DNA of 64,000 nt from Rhodopseudomonas pseudopalustris (GCF_900110435.1 NZ_FODT01000007.1:1-64000), one strand, 5' to 3'. Positions 36,969 through 47,700 are shown, numbered from the stretch's first letter. Translations and numbers: made by a program. The notes: a model not told the origin generated them from the sequence alone.

Positions 36969-37705
36969 CGCCGCCGACCGCCCCGGCTCCGCCGGCGTTC
37001 GGGCACGAACTGGAGATGTTCCGCGGCGAGGAGGAGTCCGCGCAGCAATACTTCTTCGGCTATCTCGCGACGCAATTGGTGCCGGCCCGCAATCCCGAGG
37101 TGCTCGAGAAGATGCGCGAGACGCCGATGTTCTGGCGGACGACGCGCTACGCGCTGCTGATGTCGGCGTTCGTCGTGCTCGGCCGCATCTTCGACCAGGA
37201 TCCGAAATCGCTCCACAACATCGACAAGCTGATGATGGCGGTCTCGGCCTCTATCGGCGCCCTGAGCCGTGCCGGCCTGCAGCAACGCCGCGTCGTGCAG
37301 GGCATGACCCCGGTCGACGCCGCGGCCTACGCCTCCACGAAATACGATCTGACCACCGACGACGTGCGCGCCATGCGCAAGGAGGTCGCGAAGTGGCGAA
37401 AGGTCTATGAGGCGACCTACCGCGACATCCGGCACAAGATCTTCGCGCACAAGAGCGTCAGCAGCGCCGACGCCGACGCGCTGATGGCCAAGACCAACAT
37501 CGACGAGATGAAGGAGATACTCGGCTTCCTGCACGCGCTCTACAGATCGCTGTTCCAGCTTCACTCGAACGGCTTGATGCCGGACCTCACGCCGATCGTG
37601 TTCGACATGCCGCCGGTGACACTCGGGTGGGGCCCGTCGGCGGCGGCGGAGCACATGTTCCGCGAGGCCGGCGACCTGCTCTACGGTACGATCGACGTCG
37701 AATAG
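36953..37705 (+). CDS. HEPN/AbiU2-like protein
   Basis: This 250-aa helical protein has the motif YRDIRHKIFAHKS near residue 156, where Arg and His are spaced as in HEPN ribonucleases and AbiU2-like abortive-infection proteins. The surrounding helices (FWRTTRYALLMSAFVVLGRI; ILGFLHALYRSLFQLH) fit that fold. It starts inside the end of the truncated OLD gene (16-nt overlap), so its original upstream context was probably lost by deletion. An inverted repeat follows at 37731-37758. Confidence 0.6.
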   Translation: MSQTVTPPTAPAPPAFGHELEMFRGEEESAQQYFFGYLATQLVPARNPEVLEKMRETPMFWRTTRYALLMSAFVVLGRIFDQDPKSLHNIDKLMMAVSASIGALSRAGLQQRRVVQGMTPVDAAAYASTKYDLTTDDVRAMRKEVAKWRKVYEATYRDIRHKIFAHKSVSSADADALMAKTNIDEMKEILGFLHALYRSLFQLHSNGLMPDLTPIVFDMPPVTLGWGPSAAAEHMFREAGDLLYGTIDVE

Positions 37706-37885
37706 GAAACGCAGGAAATGATTGAAGCCCGCACACTGGCCTGTGCGCGGGCTCCCGGCCTTCGTGCCGGCGTGGTGCAGTGAGCGACGCCTGCCGACCA
37801 GAACCGCTGGATCGCACGAAGAATTCTTACCAATTGCCACAACTACAGGTAACATCACGGCCATTGCTCACCAAAGGTATTGAGA

Positions 37886-39070
37886 ATGACCGGCGAATTG
37901 GCAGGCGACCAGCCTAAAAAGCGGATAGCACTGTTCCTCGATGGCACGTGGAATACGACCAACGACAACACCAACGTCTGGCGGCTCCGTGCTCTTACCG
38001 CCCCCGTCGGTGCAGACCGGGTCAGGCAGTCGATCTACTACAACGCCGGCCTGGGAACGCAGGTCGGTAGCAAAGTGCGCGGCGGAATGTTCGGTGTCGG
38101 CATCGACGAAATACTTCTCGAGACCTATCAGTGGCTCGTCGAAAACTACAACGACGGCGACGACATCTTCATCTTCGGATTTTCCCGGGGATCCTACACG
38201 GCGCGCAGTTTGTCCGGATTCGTCTCGCGGTGCGGCGTGCTGAAGCCAGGTGGGCCGCTCTCGATCAAGCAGCTTTATGATCGCTATCGCTTGGGATTGA
38301 CGGTCCCGTCGATCGAACGCCTTCTCAATCATCCTCCGAAGAATCCCACACTGGAAGAGGAATGGCTTGTGCGGTACTCGCGCTTCGTGAACATCAAGTT
38401 CCTGGGCGTGTTCGATACCGTTGGATCCCTAGGCGTTCCCGTGGGCATCAGCCGCTTCAGAAAGAGTCACTCCTTTCTCAACACCAGCCTTCGCACTCCT
38501 AATATCGCAGCCGCGCACGCGCTGGCCATCGATGAACACCGCCCGGATTTCGCCCCTACATTATGGACCAGGAGTGTCCCGAAGGATCCGAATGCGGATC
38601 AACCGAGAGCTCCTCGATCGCTGGCGGAAGCGGAGCAGCGCTGGTTTGTCGGCGCTCACGCCAATGTCGGCGGCGGCTACTCGAACGACCTGCTCTCCCA
38701 GAGGCCGTTCGCATGGATGATGAAGCGGGCCGCCGCCCAGGGACTATCGTTTCGCAGTGATGTCGACCAGTTCTCTCCGACCATCAAATCGCCGGTGATT
38801 GACTCCTATGGAAGCTTCCTCGGCGGATTCTATAGGTATCTTCAAAGGGAGTATCAGCGACCGATCGGGGCCGATCCCATCGATTCCGGTACCGCAGTCG
38901 AGAGCCCGATCAACGAAACGATCGATAGCTCCGTTTTCGAGCGATGGCAGAGTGACGAGACGTACCGCCCCAAGAACCTGTCGACGTGGGCCGAAAGGAA
39001 TAAGGCGGACCTGACCAGAATCTCCGGATCGGTGCGCGCCGACGATCTGTCGCAAGTCCCGAGCGACTGA
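37886..39070 (+). CDS. DUF2235 alpha/beta-hydrolase (Tle1-like)
   Basis: This 394-aa protein has the DUF2235 opening KKRIALFLDGTWNTTNDNTN and the nucleophile elbow FIFGFSRGSYTAR (Ser near residue 99). FLGVFDTVGSLG contains the likely catalytic Asp and WFVGAHANVGGGY the His. Related Tle1 enzymes are phospholipases delivered by type VI secretion, but no T6SS gene is present here. The ATG at 37886 has AAAGG 8 nt upstream. A PIN-domain gene follows after 16 bp and is probably in the same operon. Confidence 0.8.
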   Translation: MTGELAGDQPKKRIALFLDGTWNTTNDNTNVWRLRALTAPVGADRVRQSIYYNAGLGTQVGSKVRGGMFGVGIDEILLETYQWLVENYNDGDDIFIFGFSRGSYTARSLSGFVSRCGVLKPGGPLSIKQLYDRYRLGLTVPSIERLLNHPPKNPTLEEEWLVRYSRFVNIKFLGVFDTVGSLGVPVGISRFRKSHSFLNTSLRTPNIAAAHALAIDEHRPDFAPTLWTRSVPKDPNADQPRAPRSLAEAEQRWFVGAHANVGGGYSNDLLSQRPFAWMMKRAAAQGLSFRSDVDQFSPTIKSPVIDSYGSFLGGFYRYLQREYQRPIGADPIDSGTAVESPINETIDSSVFERWQSDETYRPKNLSTWAERNKADLTRISGSVRADDLSQVPSD

Positions 39071-39086
39071 GGGGAGAAGGTTGCGC

Positions 39087-39908
39087 ATGACACGGATGGT
39101 GGTCGATACCAACTACCTGCAGGGGGACGAGCTGCGCGGTTACCTGACGGATCCGAACAACAAGGTTGTGATCACGCCGTTCGTCGAGCTTGAGATGCTC
39201 AAGGGAGATGCACCGCTGAACGTCGTCAGATCGACGGAGATTCTGGCCGAACACGCCAAACAGGTCGTCCTGACCAAGGATTCGCGCGACGTCGCGTGCC
39301 TCAAGGGGCGCCGAAAGGGCATGAAGAAGCGTCTCACCGGCGGCCGGAGAACCTCGAGCTTTCGCAAGTGGTGCCGTCACACCCGCGAACGCGCCAAAAG
39401 CGGCGACGTTCTCGCCTTGAACCACATCGCCCGTCGGGCCGCCGGCGCGCGAGCCCAGCTTGCGGACATGCGCCAGAATGCGGACACCTTCCAAAAGAAC
39501 ATCGACGAGGCACGAAAGCGCTACACCAAGGAGGAATTGGAAGCGTTCCGCGCCGATAGCTTCACGCCGGGACTGATCGAGAAGATCCGGACGCATGTCA
39601 TGGAGATGACGCAACAGTTCTTCGAAGATCATCCGGATCAGCCGGGGTGGCCGCCGAGAGATGATGTCTTTCACACGTTCACGTTTCGCTTCGCATTGTG
39701 CGCCCGCCTGCACGCGATTACCGTCATCGCAAACGGCGTCGCCAAGGACGTGGACAAGTTGCCGAACGACTTCATCGATGTGAGCGTCGCGGCCTACGCA
39801 AGCTGTTACGATGGTCTTCTAAGCAAGGACAAGCTGACCCTGGACATCTACCGTAGAGCGCGCCTTCTGCTCGATGAGGAGTTTCTCAAGGTCGAGCGCG
39901 CCGATTGA
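39087..39908 (+). CDS. PIN-like nuclease-domain protein
   Basis: This 273-aa protein begins with MVVDTNYLQ, followed by ITPFVELEMLKG and, near the C-terminus, DFIDVSVAAYASCYDGLLSK. The spaced Asp/Glu residues fit the metal-binding set of PIN domains (VapC-like, but longer). A central basic coiled region (GRRKGMKKRLTGGRRTSSFR) could bind RNA. It is probably cotranscribed with the DUF2235 gene 16 bp upstream. The ATG at 39087 with GGGGAGAAGG upstream is preferred over TTG 39081. Confidence 0.65.
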   Translation: MTRMVVDTNYLQGDELRGYLTDPNNKVVITPFVELEMLKGDAPLNVVRSTEILAEHAKQVVLTKDSRDVACLKGRRKGMKKRLTGGRRTSSFRKWCRHTRERAKSGDVLALNHIARRAAGARAQLADMRQNADTFQKNIDEARKRYTKEELEAFRADSFTPGLIEKIRTHVMEMTQQFFEDHPDQPGWPPRDDVFHTFTFRFALCARLHAITVIANGVAKDVDKLPNDFIDVSVAAYASCYDGLLSKDKLTLDIYRRARLLLDEEFLKVERAD

Positions 39909-40621
39909 CGGCGGACTTTCCATCGGCGGTGCTATGATCGCCGACCCGAACTGCGTCTGCCACGCGGTCGGCGTGATCCTCGACGGAAACGCGACCCCGA
40001 CATGCACTCCGGCACGTGGCGGTCGCCACAATTCCGCGGTCCGTTGTAAATCTGCGCCGAAGCGGGACCCTCTCGTAGATCCACTTAAGCAGTGGATTTC
40101 TAACTGAAAATTGGTTTGAGCAGGGGCCCCGATCGGCGCCGATCGGGACCCCTGCCGAATTCGATATGTCTCAAGTAAATCAGCAATTTATTCTGCGGAT
40201 CGGCGGGGTCCCGCTTCGGTGCTGATCCACACACGACTTGGCGCCATCGACCAGAATGCGGTCGGAATTTCTGGAAGATCGACTACTACGATCTGTCAAC
40301 TCGCAGAAGCCATCCTCGTTGTCTTGGCAATCAGACCGCGTAACGCCTCGTGAGACCGTCGGTCGACTGACAAGGTTTGGTCGCAAATGGAGTCAGTTCG
40401 TTGACTGATAAGCTTTCGAGCAAAAGCTTATCGGTTCTCAATGCGTGTTTCGCGTGTAATCAAAACGTAAAATGAACCGGAAACCCTTCCCGTGTGAAAG
40501 GAACGCTTTAGTCGAAAATTCAGTGAAATCAAGGGCACCGCTTGGTCGTAGGGGCCACAAAAAGGCACCAAAACGCACCTGAGGGCGGGTGCCGACACAA
40601 AGCATTGGTGGGATGAGTAAA
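39909..40621. repeat. Gene-free stretch with nested inverted repeats
   Basis: No convincing gene is seen. An inverted pair CCGAAGCGGGACCC (40057-40070) and GGGTCCCGCTTCGG (40210-40223) flanks a near-perfect palindrome with 18-bp arms and no loop, GCAGGGGCCCCGATCGGC/GCCGATCGGGACCCCTGC (about 40121-40156). Overall it is about 167 bp and looks like a small non-coding mobile element or a structured RNA. The rest to 40621 is featureless and lower in G+C. Confidence 0.45.
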
Positions 40622-41176
40622 TCACTCAGGGGCGAGGCCCGCTTCGATGCGCTTAAATCCGCGCAGAAAGTGACGACCCATTGCGAGCCGTTCCTCGCGG
40701 TTAGAAACTTTGTATCGGTCGAGCGCTCTTTTGAAGTCGGCATACCCATCGTGCCCGGGGTCGGGGTGAGAATCCCAAATCTCCGGCTGGTCGAGCGTCA
40801 TCAAGCTTTCCCAGGCCTTCATTTCCGGGGAACAGGATTCTGTCGCGCGGCTGTAGAGAATAATGCCGAGCCCAATGCCCGTTCTCGCGTTTATGTCGTG
40901 GGGCTCCATCTGAGCCTCAGTGTCCTTGTCGGCATGTTTTAGGAAATTGGTGATTGCGTTGAGCTTGTGCCAACCGATGTTTTCAATGACTTTGCCCAAA
41001 GGCTTTTCAAAGCCGTCTTGCGCGATAGTCGGGTAAATGTCCCACAACAGGCGAAACGAGGCTCGCGAGAGGGTGATGACTGAACTGAGGTGGTCGTCGG
41101 TCAAGTAAAGCCGTATCGCGCAATCAAGCTGACGCTTCGCTGCTTCCAGTTTTGATGTCAGCATTTTCTCTCCCAT
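40622..41176 (-). CDS. Hypothetical protein, 184 aa
   Basis: I do not recognise this soluble protein. It is helical at the N-terminus (SKLEAAKRQLDCAIRLYLTD, then SSVITLSRASFRLLW), followed by ITNFLKHADKD, which recalls HEPN-like or MAE-type helical domains but without RxxxxH. The C-terminal part (DGYADFKRALDRYKVS) is charged. Two ATGs are possible, 41176 and 41164; GGGAG precedes the latter closely. G+C seems lower than in the metabolic region, which fits accessory DNA. Confidence 0.55.
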   Translation of the reverse strand: MGEKMLTSKLEAAKRQLDCAIRLYLTDDHLSSVITLSRASFRLLWDIYPTIAQDGFEKPLGKVIENIGWHKLNAITNFLKHADKDTEAQMEPHDINARTGIGLGIILYSRATESCSPEMKAWESLMTLDQPEIWDSHPDPGHDGYADFKRALDRYKVSNREERLAMGRHFLRGFKRIEAGLAPE

Positions 41177-41419
41177 TGGTTGGGGTGGCTAATCGACGCA
41201 ATTGGTCGCTTAAAGCTGGGCGCGAGAGCAACGGCCATTCTTACCGCGTTGGCTATTCTCAAAGACAAGTCGGGTGGCGTTCATTGGTTTCGATGAGTCT
41301 TTGCAACTGCAGTGGGCCTGGAGGTTGCTACTGGAATTGCCTATTAGGGTAATAACGCCCGGTAGAATTCCAGAAGGAAGTAGGTAAAGTCGACGTTATT
41401 CCTGAAGCATGAGGCTTCA

Positions 41420-42676
41420 GTGTCCGACATACCTGCTTATTTGGGGCGAACTCTTAACGGCCGTGCGACCGACACAGCCGTAGAGATTGCCAAGATTGTT
41501 CGGGAAGTAATGAACCGTCTCGCTTCGCGCGGGCAGACAGGGGCATCGATAAGGAACATTGATGTCGAAGCGATGGAATTGCTCACGAAGCAGGTGAATG
41601 AGGCCTGCCAATTCGCCTTTAATCTGATTGGCGAGGTTACTCCATTCGTGGTGGAGCAAGTTACGTTTTTTGCTGGCCGGGTTGAAAAGATTATCACGGA
41701 CGAAGTTGTGCCGGTGGCTACGCGTTTGGGGATGCGTGAGGATCAGGCTGCGAGGGTAAACGCTACTTTCTTGGGCCAACTGCGAAGCCGAAAGGAGCAA
41801 CTGCTCGACGATTTCGTGCACGGAATGCAGGGTAGTGAGCGGCTGAAGAAAGACCCCGTTTTGAACGTCATCGCCAACCAGACCAACAGCCCTGGTGCTA
41901 CACAGCAAATAGGTATTGGCGACAAGTTCACGCAGTCGGCTTTCACGCAGAACCACACCGAGCTGATTGCTGTGATCGACCGGGCCTTGGAATCCCCGGA
42001 GTTTGCAAAGCTTAATACAAGTCAGAAAGGCGTCGGTCAGGGGTTTCTCTCCGGCTGGATGGGCAGCATCGATCCCGCAAGGGCCGCGCGCTACTTCCGG
42101 TTCGCCATGGACAAGGGCGATGCAAGATCGACCTTCCGTCTGGCCGACATGACGTTGCAGGGGAACGGCGTCAAAAAGGATGAAGTGGAGGCCGATCGGC
42201 TCGCCGAAAAGGCGGCCCTGCAGGGCAACCGTGAGGCCCAGGCCTTTGTCGGCGCGCGTAAGTTGATGCCCTATCTGGCTGGTTTGACGGACCATGCAGA
42301 GGATGCGCTCAAGTGGCTCAACATGGCGGCCGATCAAAACGAACCGATCGCCATGCGATTTCTGGCCAATTTCTATCACTCGCTGGGCGCCCGGACCGGC
42401 GAGGTGAATCTTGCCCGCGGCAATGAGCTGCTCAAGCGCTGCGTCGAGAAGACCGCCGATCCGGGCTGCGCTTTCGCCTATGGCGAGGCAATCAACGCCG
42501 GTGTCGCCGAGCCCCGCGATGTGAAGAAGGCGTACGCACTCTTCATGCTCGCCAATCGCGACGGCCGCAACCGAGCCGCCGCAACCAAGCTCGAGCAAAT
42601 TGCAAGGGAACTGACGAAAACCGACATCGTCAATGCGCAGATGATTGCCAGCGAGCTTTCGGTGTCGAAGGAATGA
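41420..42676 (+). CDS. Sel1-like repeat protein
   Basis: This 418-aa protein has an N-terminal helical half without a known domain. Its C-terminal half carries Sel1-type repeats, for example DPARAARYFRFAMDKGDARS then TFRLADMTLQGNG, EADRLAEKAALQGNREAQAF, and AYALFMLANRDGRN. Such repeats mediate protein-protein contacts. The start is GTG 41420; the stop overlaps the next gene by 4 nt (ATGA). Partnership with the following membrane protein is likely. No signal peptide is seen. Confidence 0.7.
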   Translation: MSDIPAYLGRTLNGRATDTAVEIAKIVREVMNRLASRGQTGASIRNIDVEAMELLTKQVNEACQFAFNLIGEVTPFVVEQVTFFAGRVEKIITDEVVPVATRLGMREDQAARVNATFLGQLRSRKEQLLDDFVHGMQGSERLKKDPVLNVIANQTNSPGATQQIGIGDKFTQSAFTQNHTELIAVIDRALESPEFAKLNTSQKGVGQGFLSGWMGSIDPARAARYFRFAMDKGDARSTFRLADMTLQGNGVKKDEVEADRLAEKAALQGNREAQAFVGARKLMPYLAGLTDHAEDALKWLNMAADQNEPIAMRFLANFYHSLGARTGEVNLARGNELLKRCVEKTADPGCAFAYGEAINAGVAEPRDVKKAYALFMLANRDGRNRAAATKLEQIARELTKTDIVNAQMIASELSVSKE

Positions 42677-43710
42677 CGATCAACCAGACCACGGCCGGTC
42701 TAAATGACGCCGGAACCGACGCTTCGGCGTCGGCGCGTCGAACTGATGTCATCCTGATCCGTCTTTCGAAGGCCGTGGCAGTCCTTTTTGCAGTGGCGCT
42801 GACCACCATTGTTTTCAAGGTATTTCTGGGGATTGCGACCGAGCCTAAGCCGCTTGGAGGCATCGATCTCGCCAAGATGCCCGATGCGTTCATGCCTTGG
42901 ACGCCGGTCTACTACCCGTTGATCCTGGCTGCGCTATTCGCATGGTGGCGATGGCCATCGAACATCATCAAGCCGGGCGCGTGGGCTTTGCTGCGCGGCG
43001 GCTTCGTCATGGCCCAGATCGCGGTGGTTTGTATTTTCGTGTGCTTTCTCTGTGCCCAAATCGGTCAATTGACGCTGACGATTCCGTTTGCTCTCAGTGC
43101 AGAGCTTTGGAAGATGTTGCTCAGTTCGGTCGCCGCAGCGCTGTCTTATACGCTGACCTACGCGATGTTCTTTGCGACGTCATTATTTCCTCTGGCAATC
43201 GCGTTCGGATTGATCCTGGCGCTGATGACGCAATCGCTGCGCCGACGTCTCGTCGGAGATGCGGAGCAGGGAATTGATGAAAGTCATGCCGATGCCTTTG
43301 TCACCTGGCAGCCCAGCCGCTCGCCGGGAGTGCATTTCGATCGCCCGATTGAGCAACGCATATTTGCCGGGTGGCCTTCGGTTCTCGCTGGCGGCTTTGT
43401 TCTGGTTCTATTGCTTCTGTCATTCCTCACGATGGGTCCGTTTATCCTGATGATGTGGGCGCACGGTCTGATATCGACTGCCATTCCTTGTCTGATCATT
43501 GGAGCGAGCTTCCGCTGGCTCGGATTTGGGTGGTCATCTTGTGCCGTGGCTGGTGGACTCCTCAGTTTGTATTTCGGATATGATTCAATGCAGCATAATG
43601 GCTTTCTGACGGGGCAATTGATTTCAGCGCCGCCGGTCGTCGGCGCGACGATGGGTGGCTTCTGGATTTTCAACGCTATTCATCCGAGACATAGGCAGCG
43701 GCCCGCCTGA
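42673..43710 (+). CDS. Polytopic membrane protein, unknown function
   Basis: This 345-aa protein has about seven to eight hydrophobic segments: AVAVLFAVALTTIVFKVFLG, YYPLILAALFAWW, MAQIAVVCIFVCFLC, LSYTLTYAMFFATSLF, FPLAIAFGLILALM, VLAGGFVLVLLLLSFLTMG, and later pairs. A soluble loop of ~45 residues lies between segments 5 and 6. I recognise no family. It is translationally coupled to the Sel1-repeat gene. The following 300 bp (43711-44021) hold nothing I can identify. Confidence 0.65.
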   Translation: MTINQTTAGLNDAGTDASASARRTDVILIRLSKAVAVLFAVALTTIVFKVFLGIATEPKPLGGIDLAKMPDAFMPWTPVYYPLILAALFAWWRWPSNIIKPGAWALLRGGFVMAQIAVVCIFVCFLCAQIGQLTLTIPFALSAELWKMLLSSVAAALSYTLTYAMFFATSLFPLAIAFGLILALMTQSLRRRLVGDAEQGIDESHADAFVTWQPSRSPGVHFDRPIEQRIFAGWPSVLAGGFVLVLLLLSFLTMGPFILMMWAHGLISTAIPCLIIGASFRWLGFGWSSCAVAGGLLSLYFGYDSMQHNGFLTGQLISAPPVVGATMGGFWIFNAIHPRHRQRPA

Positions 43711-44021
43711 GCGGAGGTGGTCTGACCGAACGTCGGCGGACGGCTTCGGCAGTCGGAACTGGCAGGCGTCTCGACGTACGCACGGCTTGGTTGTCGAGAT
43801 TCCGTTTGCAATACGTCGTGAGCCGATTAGAGTGCAGTTTATTGGTGATTGGTTCATTTATGGGCGCACATGCGGCTGTTTTTCTTGTCAGAAGCGATGC
43901 ATTTTGAGCTGCGATTCGGTGCGCCGATTAAATTCGCCGTTTTCTCCGCCCCCCTCCACAAGTCCCATAGCCACCCGTTTCCAGCCGCAAGTGAAAAGCA
44001 TTTTGCAGCGGGTCATTGGTC

Positions 44022-44741
44022 GTGAGGTGGCTGATTGGCTTTGCACTCATTGTGGCAGCCGTTTCCGGTTACGTCGCGATCAACAGTGCCACGGTGCGGT
44101 ATCGCCTTACGCTAGAGGCGGAAATCGATGGCGTCCGCAAGACAGGGGCGGGCGTAGTAGAGGTGAGCTACAGCAAGCAGAACCTTCCCATTTCTCAGGC
44201 TGAATTCCGGATAGATATTCGGGGAGATGCCGTTGTGGTTGATCTGGGGCCCAGAGGACAGCTGTTCGCGCTGCTAAGAGAAGGCTCCGATAGCCGCTCC
44301 GGTGCTGACTACATCGTGCTGCGTGCTTTTAATTTTCCTGGCGGAGCATTGCCGCGACCGGTGCTAGACGGTCTCGGCAAAGTCAGGCGACTGTCTGGGA
44401 AGGTCGATTTGCCTCTCAGGAGCCTACCGTTACTCGTTCGCTTTCGCGATTTGGATGCCCCAATGACAATCGAGCGGGTCGACCCGCTCGATCTCGGAAG
44501 GAGCTTCGGCACCGGCGCAAGATTGGTTGGCGCGACGTTGGAAATCGTCTCCCCTGGCGTCTGGCCGTTTAATCGCATCGGAATAACGGGAGAGTCGATC
44601 ACGAGAGGCATCGACCAAACGCTAAAATGGATCCCAAACTACTACAATCGCCAACTCGACGGAGACCGAGTCGAGTCAGCGTCTGCGCCATTGCGTCTAG
44701 CAAACTCACTTTCTTCCCGCGACTTCAAAGCAGGACCCTAG
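44022..44741 (+). CDS. Membrane-anchored or secreted hypothetical protein, 239 aa
   Basis: The N-terminus VRWLIGFALIVAAVSGYVAI is a signal or anchor segment; the rest is predicted periplasmic and beta-rich (VRYRLTLEAEIDGVRKTGAG). The function is unknown to me. Its stop is only 2 bp before the giant RTX gene, so the two are probably cotranslated and it may assist secretion or maturation. The GTG at 44022 is preferred; TTG 44016 is possible. Confidence 0.55.
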   Translation: MRWLIGFALIVAAVSGYVAINSATVRYRLTLEAEIDGVRKTGAGVVEVSYSKQNLPISQAEFRIDIRGDAVVVDLGPRGQLFALLREGSDSRSGADYIVLRAFNFPGGALPRPVLDGLGKVRRLSGKVDLPLRSLPLLVRFRDLDAPMTIERVDPLDLGRSFGTGARLVGATLEIVSPGVWPFNRIGITGESITRGIDQTLKWIPNYYNRQLDGDRVESASAPLRLANSLSSRDFKAGP

Positions 44742-44743
44742 TT

Positions 44744-47700
44744 ATGGCCATTTCCAAAGAGCTGTTTCTCGCAATTCTTTCGATGGATGCGTACAATCGT
44801 GGAGGCGCGCCCGGCATCAAGGACCTTGGCGGAATTGGTAGCTCAGTAGGAAACGCAATTCTAAAATTTCAGTCTCAAAACGTAGAATCTAATTTCTACG
44901 CCAGTGCCTACAACACTTCAGCAGTATCCGGTTTCTCGGCCGGAGAGACGACGATCGCCTACCGGGGGACTGACGAACCAATCGGATCGAATATCTTAGA
45001 CGGTGACATTTGGAATGGCTGGGGTGTTGGCGCCGGAAGCCCCGGTGGGGCCCAGGCCCAATTGGCGATCGAATTCTACAAGGTTCTCGCCAATGGTGAG
45101 AATCTTCAAAGCGCCAATATCTCGCTCACTGGCCATTCGCTGGGTGGCGGGCTCGCCGGACTTGTTGCAGGCCTCTACGGCAAATACGGCGCCCTCTTCG
45201 ACAATATGCCGTTCGAGCTGGCGACCGAAAAGGCACATCAGTTTGCTTCGGCAGACCCGTCAAATCCCCTGTACAACGCCGCGCTAAACGCGCTTATATA
45301 TCAAGGCACGAGCCCATGGGCGATTGATCTCTCCAAGCTTCTAACTACGTATGTTCAGGGTGAGTTTCTTGCTTCGCTCCGCCTTGGACAATCGACGCCG
45401 ACGCTTCGGCTAGATTTGGATCCCTCCATCCCATTGGACCTCCTCACCGAACGGCATTCCCAGTCACTGTTGGTGATACTGAAATATGCCAACGAAGTGT
45501 TGGGATATGACGGTGATTGGTCTCAAGCGACGAAGTATTTCGTTCCGGCGCTATTTGACGAGCGTATCGGCACCTTGCTGGTGCCTGAAAGCATCCAGGG
45601 ATCTTCGACATTCTCAACAGTCCTGCGCGACGCAATCGCGTATTCAGCGATTGACGAGGGCACGCGTATCTTCGGTGACACGGGCATTCGAGCGTTGTTT
45701 GATGACGCTAATGACCTGGGAAAGGCGATCGCGCTTGCGAACGTCTCCAAGACTCTCAAGGACGCGGCTGATGGCCTGGCAACAATCCTAACTCAGTTCG
45801 CGGGCCAGCTCGCGATTGGCAAGGTGCTACAAACGGAACACTCCGAAGCGTTGCCCGGGGTTCTCGCCCTTTCGAGCGACGATCAGACGCTGGCGGTGGA
45901 TTTTTCCGATCAACTGTGGGCCCTTGGTAGGGATGCGCCGCAAACGAATATCTTGGGCCGATCCGATCTGATCAATCAGGTTTTTGCGCAGTATTCCGGT
46001 GGAGCGGCGGGCCAGCCGTTTGGCAGCGATACCAGCGCCGGAATGAAGTGGCTATGGAATGCGGATGATGCCAGCATTGTCGACCGCATCATTCTTGCGA
46101 CAACCAATGATGCGCTGACCACGACCATTGCAGATCGCGGATATACGACTTCTAAAGTCAGCCTATTCGCGGCCGGTGGTCTCGGCGACACCATCCGTGG
46201 CTCTAGCGGCAACGATTTTGTCTACGGAGGCGATGGCAACGACACTATTCGCGGTGGTGCGGGAAGAGATCTTCTCGCGGGCGGTGCCGGCGACGACCGG
46301 CTCAGCGGTGGTGAAGGCAGGGACTACCTTGCCGGGGGCGACGGCAGGGACACCGTATTCTATGAATCGGTCGGTAGCGCTGGCGTCGAATTGACGATCA
46401 AAGCTGTAGCCGACGAAGCAAGTGGCAACGTTCCGACGCTGGAGTTGCGAATGTCGGCCACCGACATCGACCGCGCTAACGCGGTCGAAGTCATCGAATT
46501 GACCGATGAGAGAGATACGGTGCATGTCGGAGATGGCCTTACTACGCTGAACGGCACTGTGGAGATCGATGCCCGCGGTCAGTCGGCCGAGCAACGCGAC
46601 GTGCTCGATTTTCGGGGCTTGACCAGTGGCATCGTTCTTAGGCAGGACGGCGATGGAGCTCTTTACTCTTCGCGAGGCGCGTCCGCAGCCGGCCAGGTTG
46701 CCGACTCTATTGCGGGCATTAGCGTCAAATATCTCCATTTCGAAGAGGTACATCTGACGTCGAGCGACGACACCGTCTATATCAAGTCTGACGTTCAGAA
46801 GCTCTACACTGGGGATGGCAACGACACAGTGAAGGCTACTGGCGTCAGGATGACAATCGACCTAGGTGAAGGCAACGACATCCTCAAAGGGTCTGGAGCG
46901 GGGGCAATCGTCTACAGCGGAGCCGGTGAGGACCGTATCGAAATATCTCACAAAGGTCAGATGTTGTTCGACGATGCCAGTACTCTCGATCGAATGACGA
47001 TGTACGGCGTCACCCTGACCGGTGGAATACATTGGCATGCTTCTGAAAGCCCTTGGGCCTATGGAGCGCTCGGAGAGCGTTACGGCCGAAATCAGCAAGG
47101 CGATCTCGTCATTAAAGATTGGAACGGCAATGAGACTTTCATTTCAAATTTCAATTTCGCGATTGGCGGAGCGAATCTAACAGCGGGACTCTATGTCATC
47201 GATTTGGAGGTCTACTGGCGGAACATCATGGATGTCCCGAGCGACTTCAGTATCTTGAACGCTTGGGAAGCTCTCATGGGTCACGCCATGAAGGCATTGA
47301 CCGGTCACTCGGGCTGGGTAACGGTAGATCCGTTAGTGCTCGATTTGAATGGTGATGGCATTAGTCTGTCGTCACGAGACGTAAACAAAGCTTTCTTCGA
47401 TATCGACAGCGATGGGTTTGCTGAACAGGTAGGCTGGACGACCGGTGGTGACGGCCTCCTTGTTCGAGACAGGAACAATAACGGAAGAATCGACAATATC
47501 GACGAGATGTTCGGAAACGAGCATCAGTCCGGCTTCGAGCAGCTTTCTATGCTCGACGGAAATCACGACGGTAGAATTGATGAGCAGGATAACTATTTAG
47601 CAGAGTTCGACGGCGACGGTGTCATCGACGCAGAGGACACATTCGACGCACTGAAAATCTGGATTGATGTAAACGAAGACGGCAAAACCGATCCAGGGGA

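Noticed and set aside
37731-37758. Inverted repeat AGCCCGCACA...TGTGCGCGGGCT after the HEPN gene as a Rho-independent terminator
   Set aside because: The stem needs a bulge and there is no T-run after it; not firm enough to list as a terminator.
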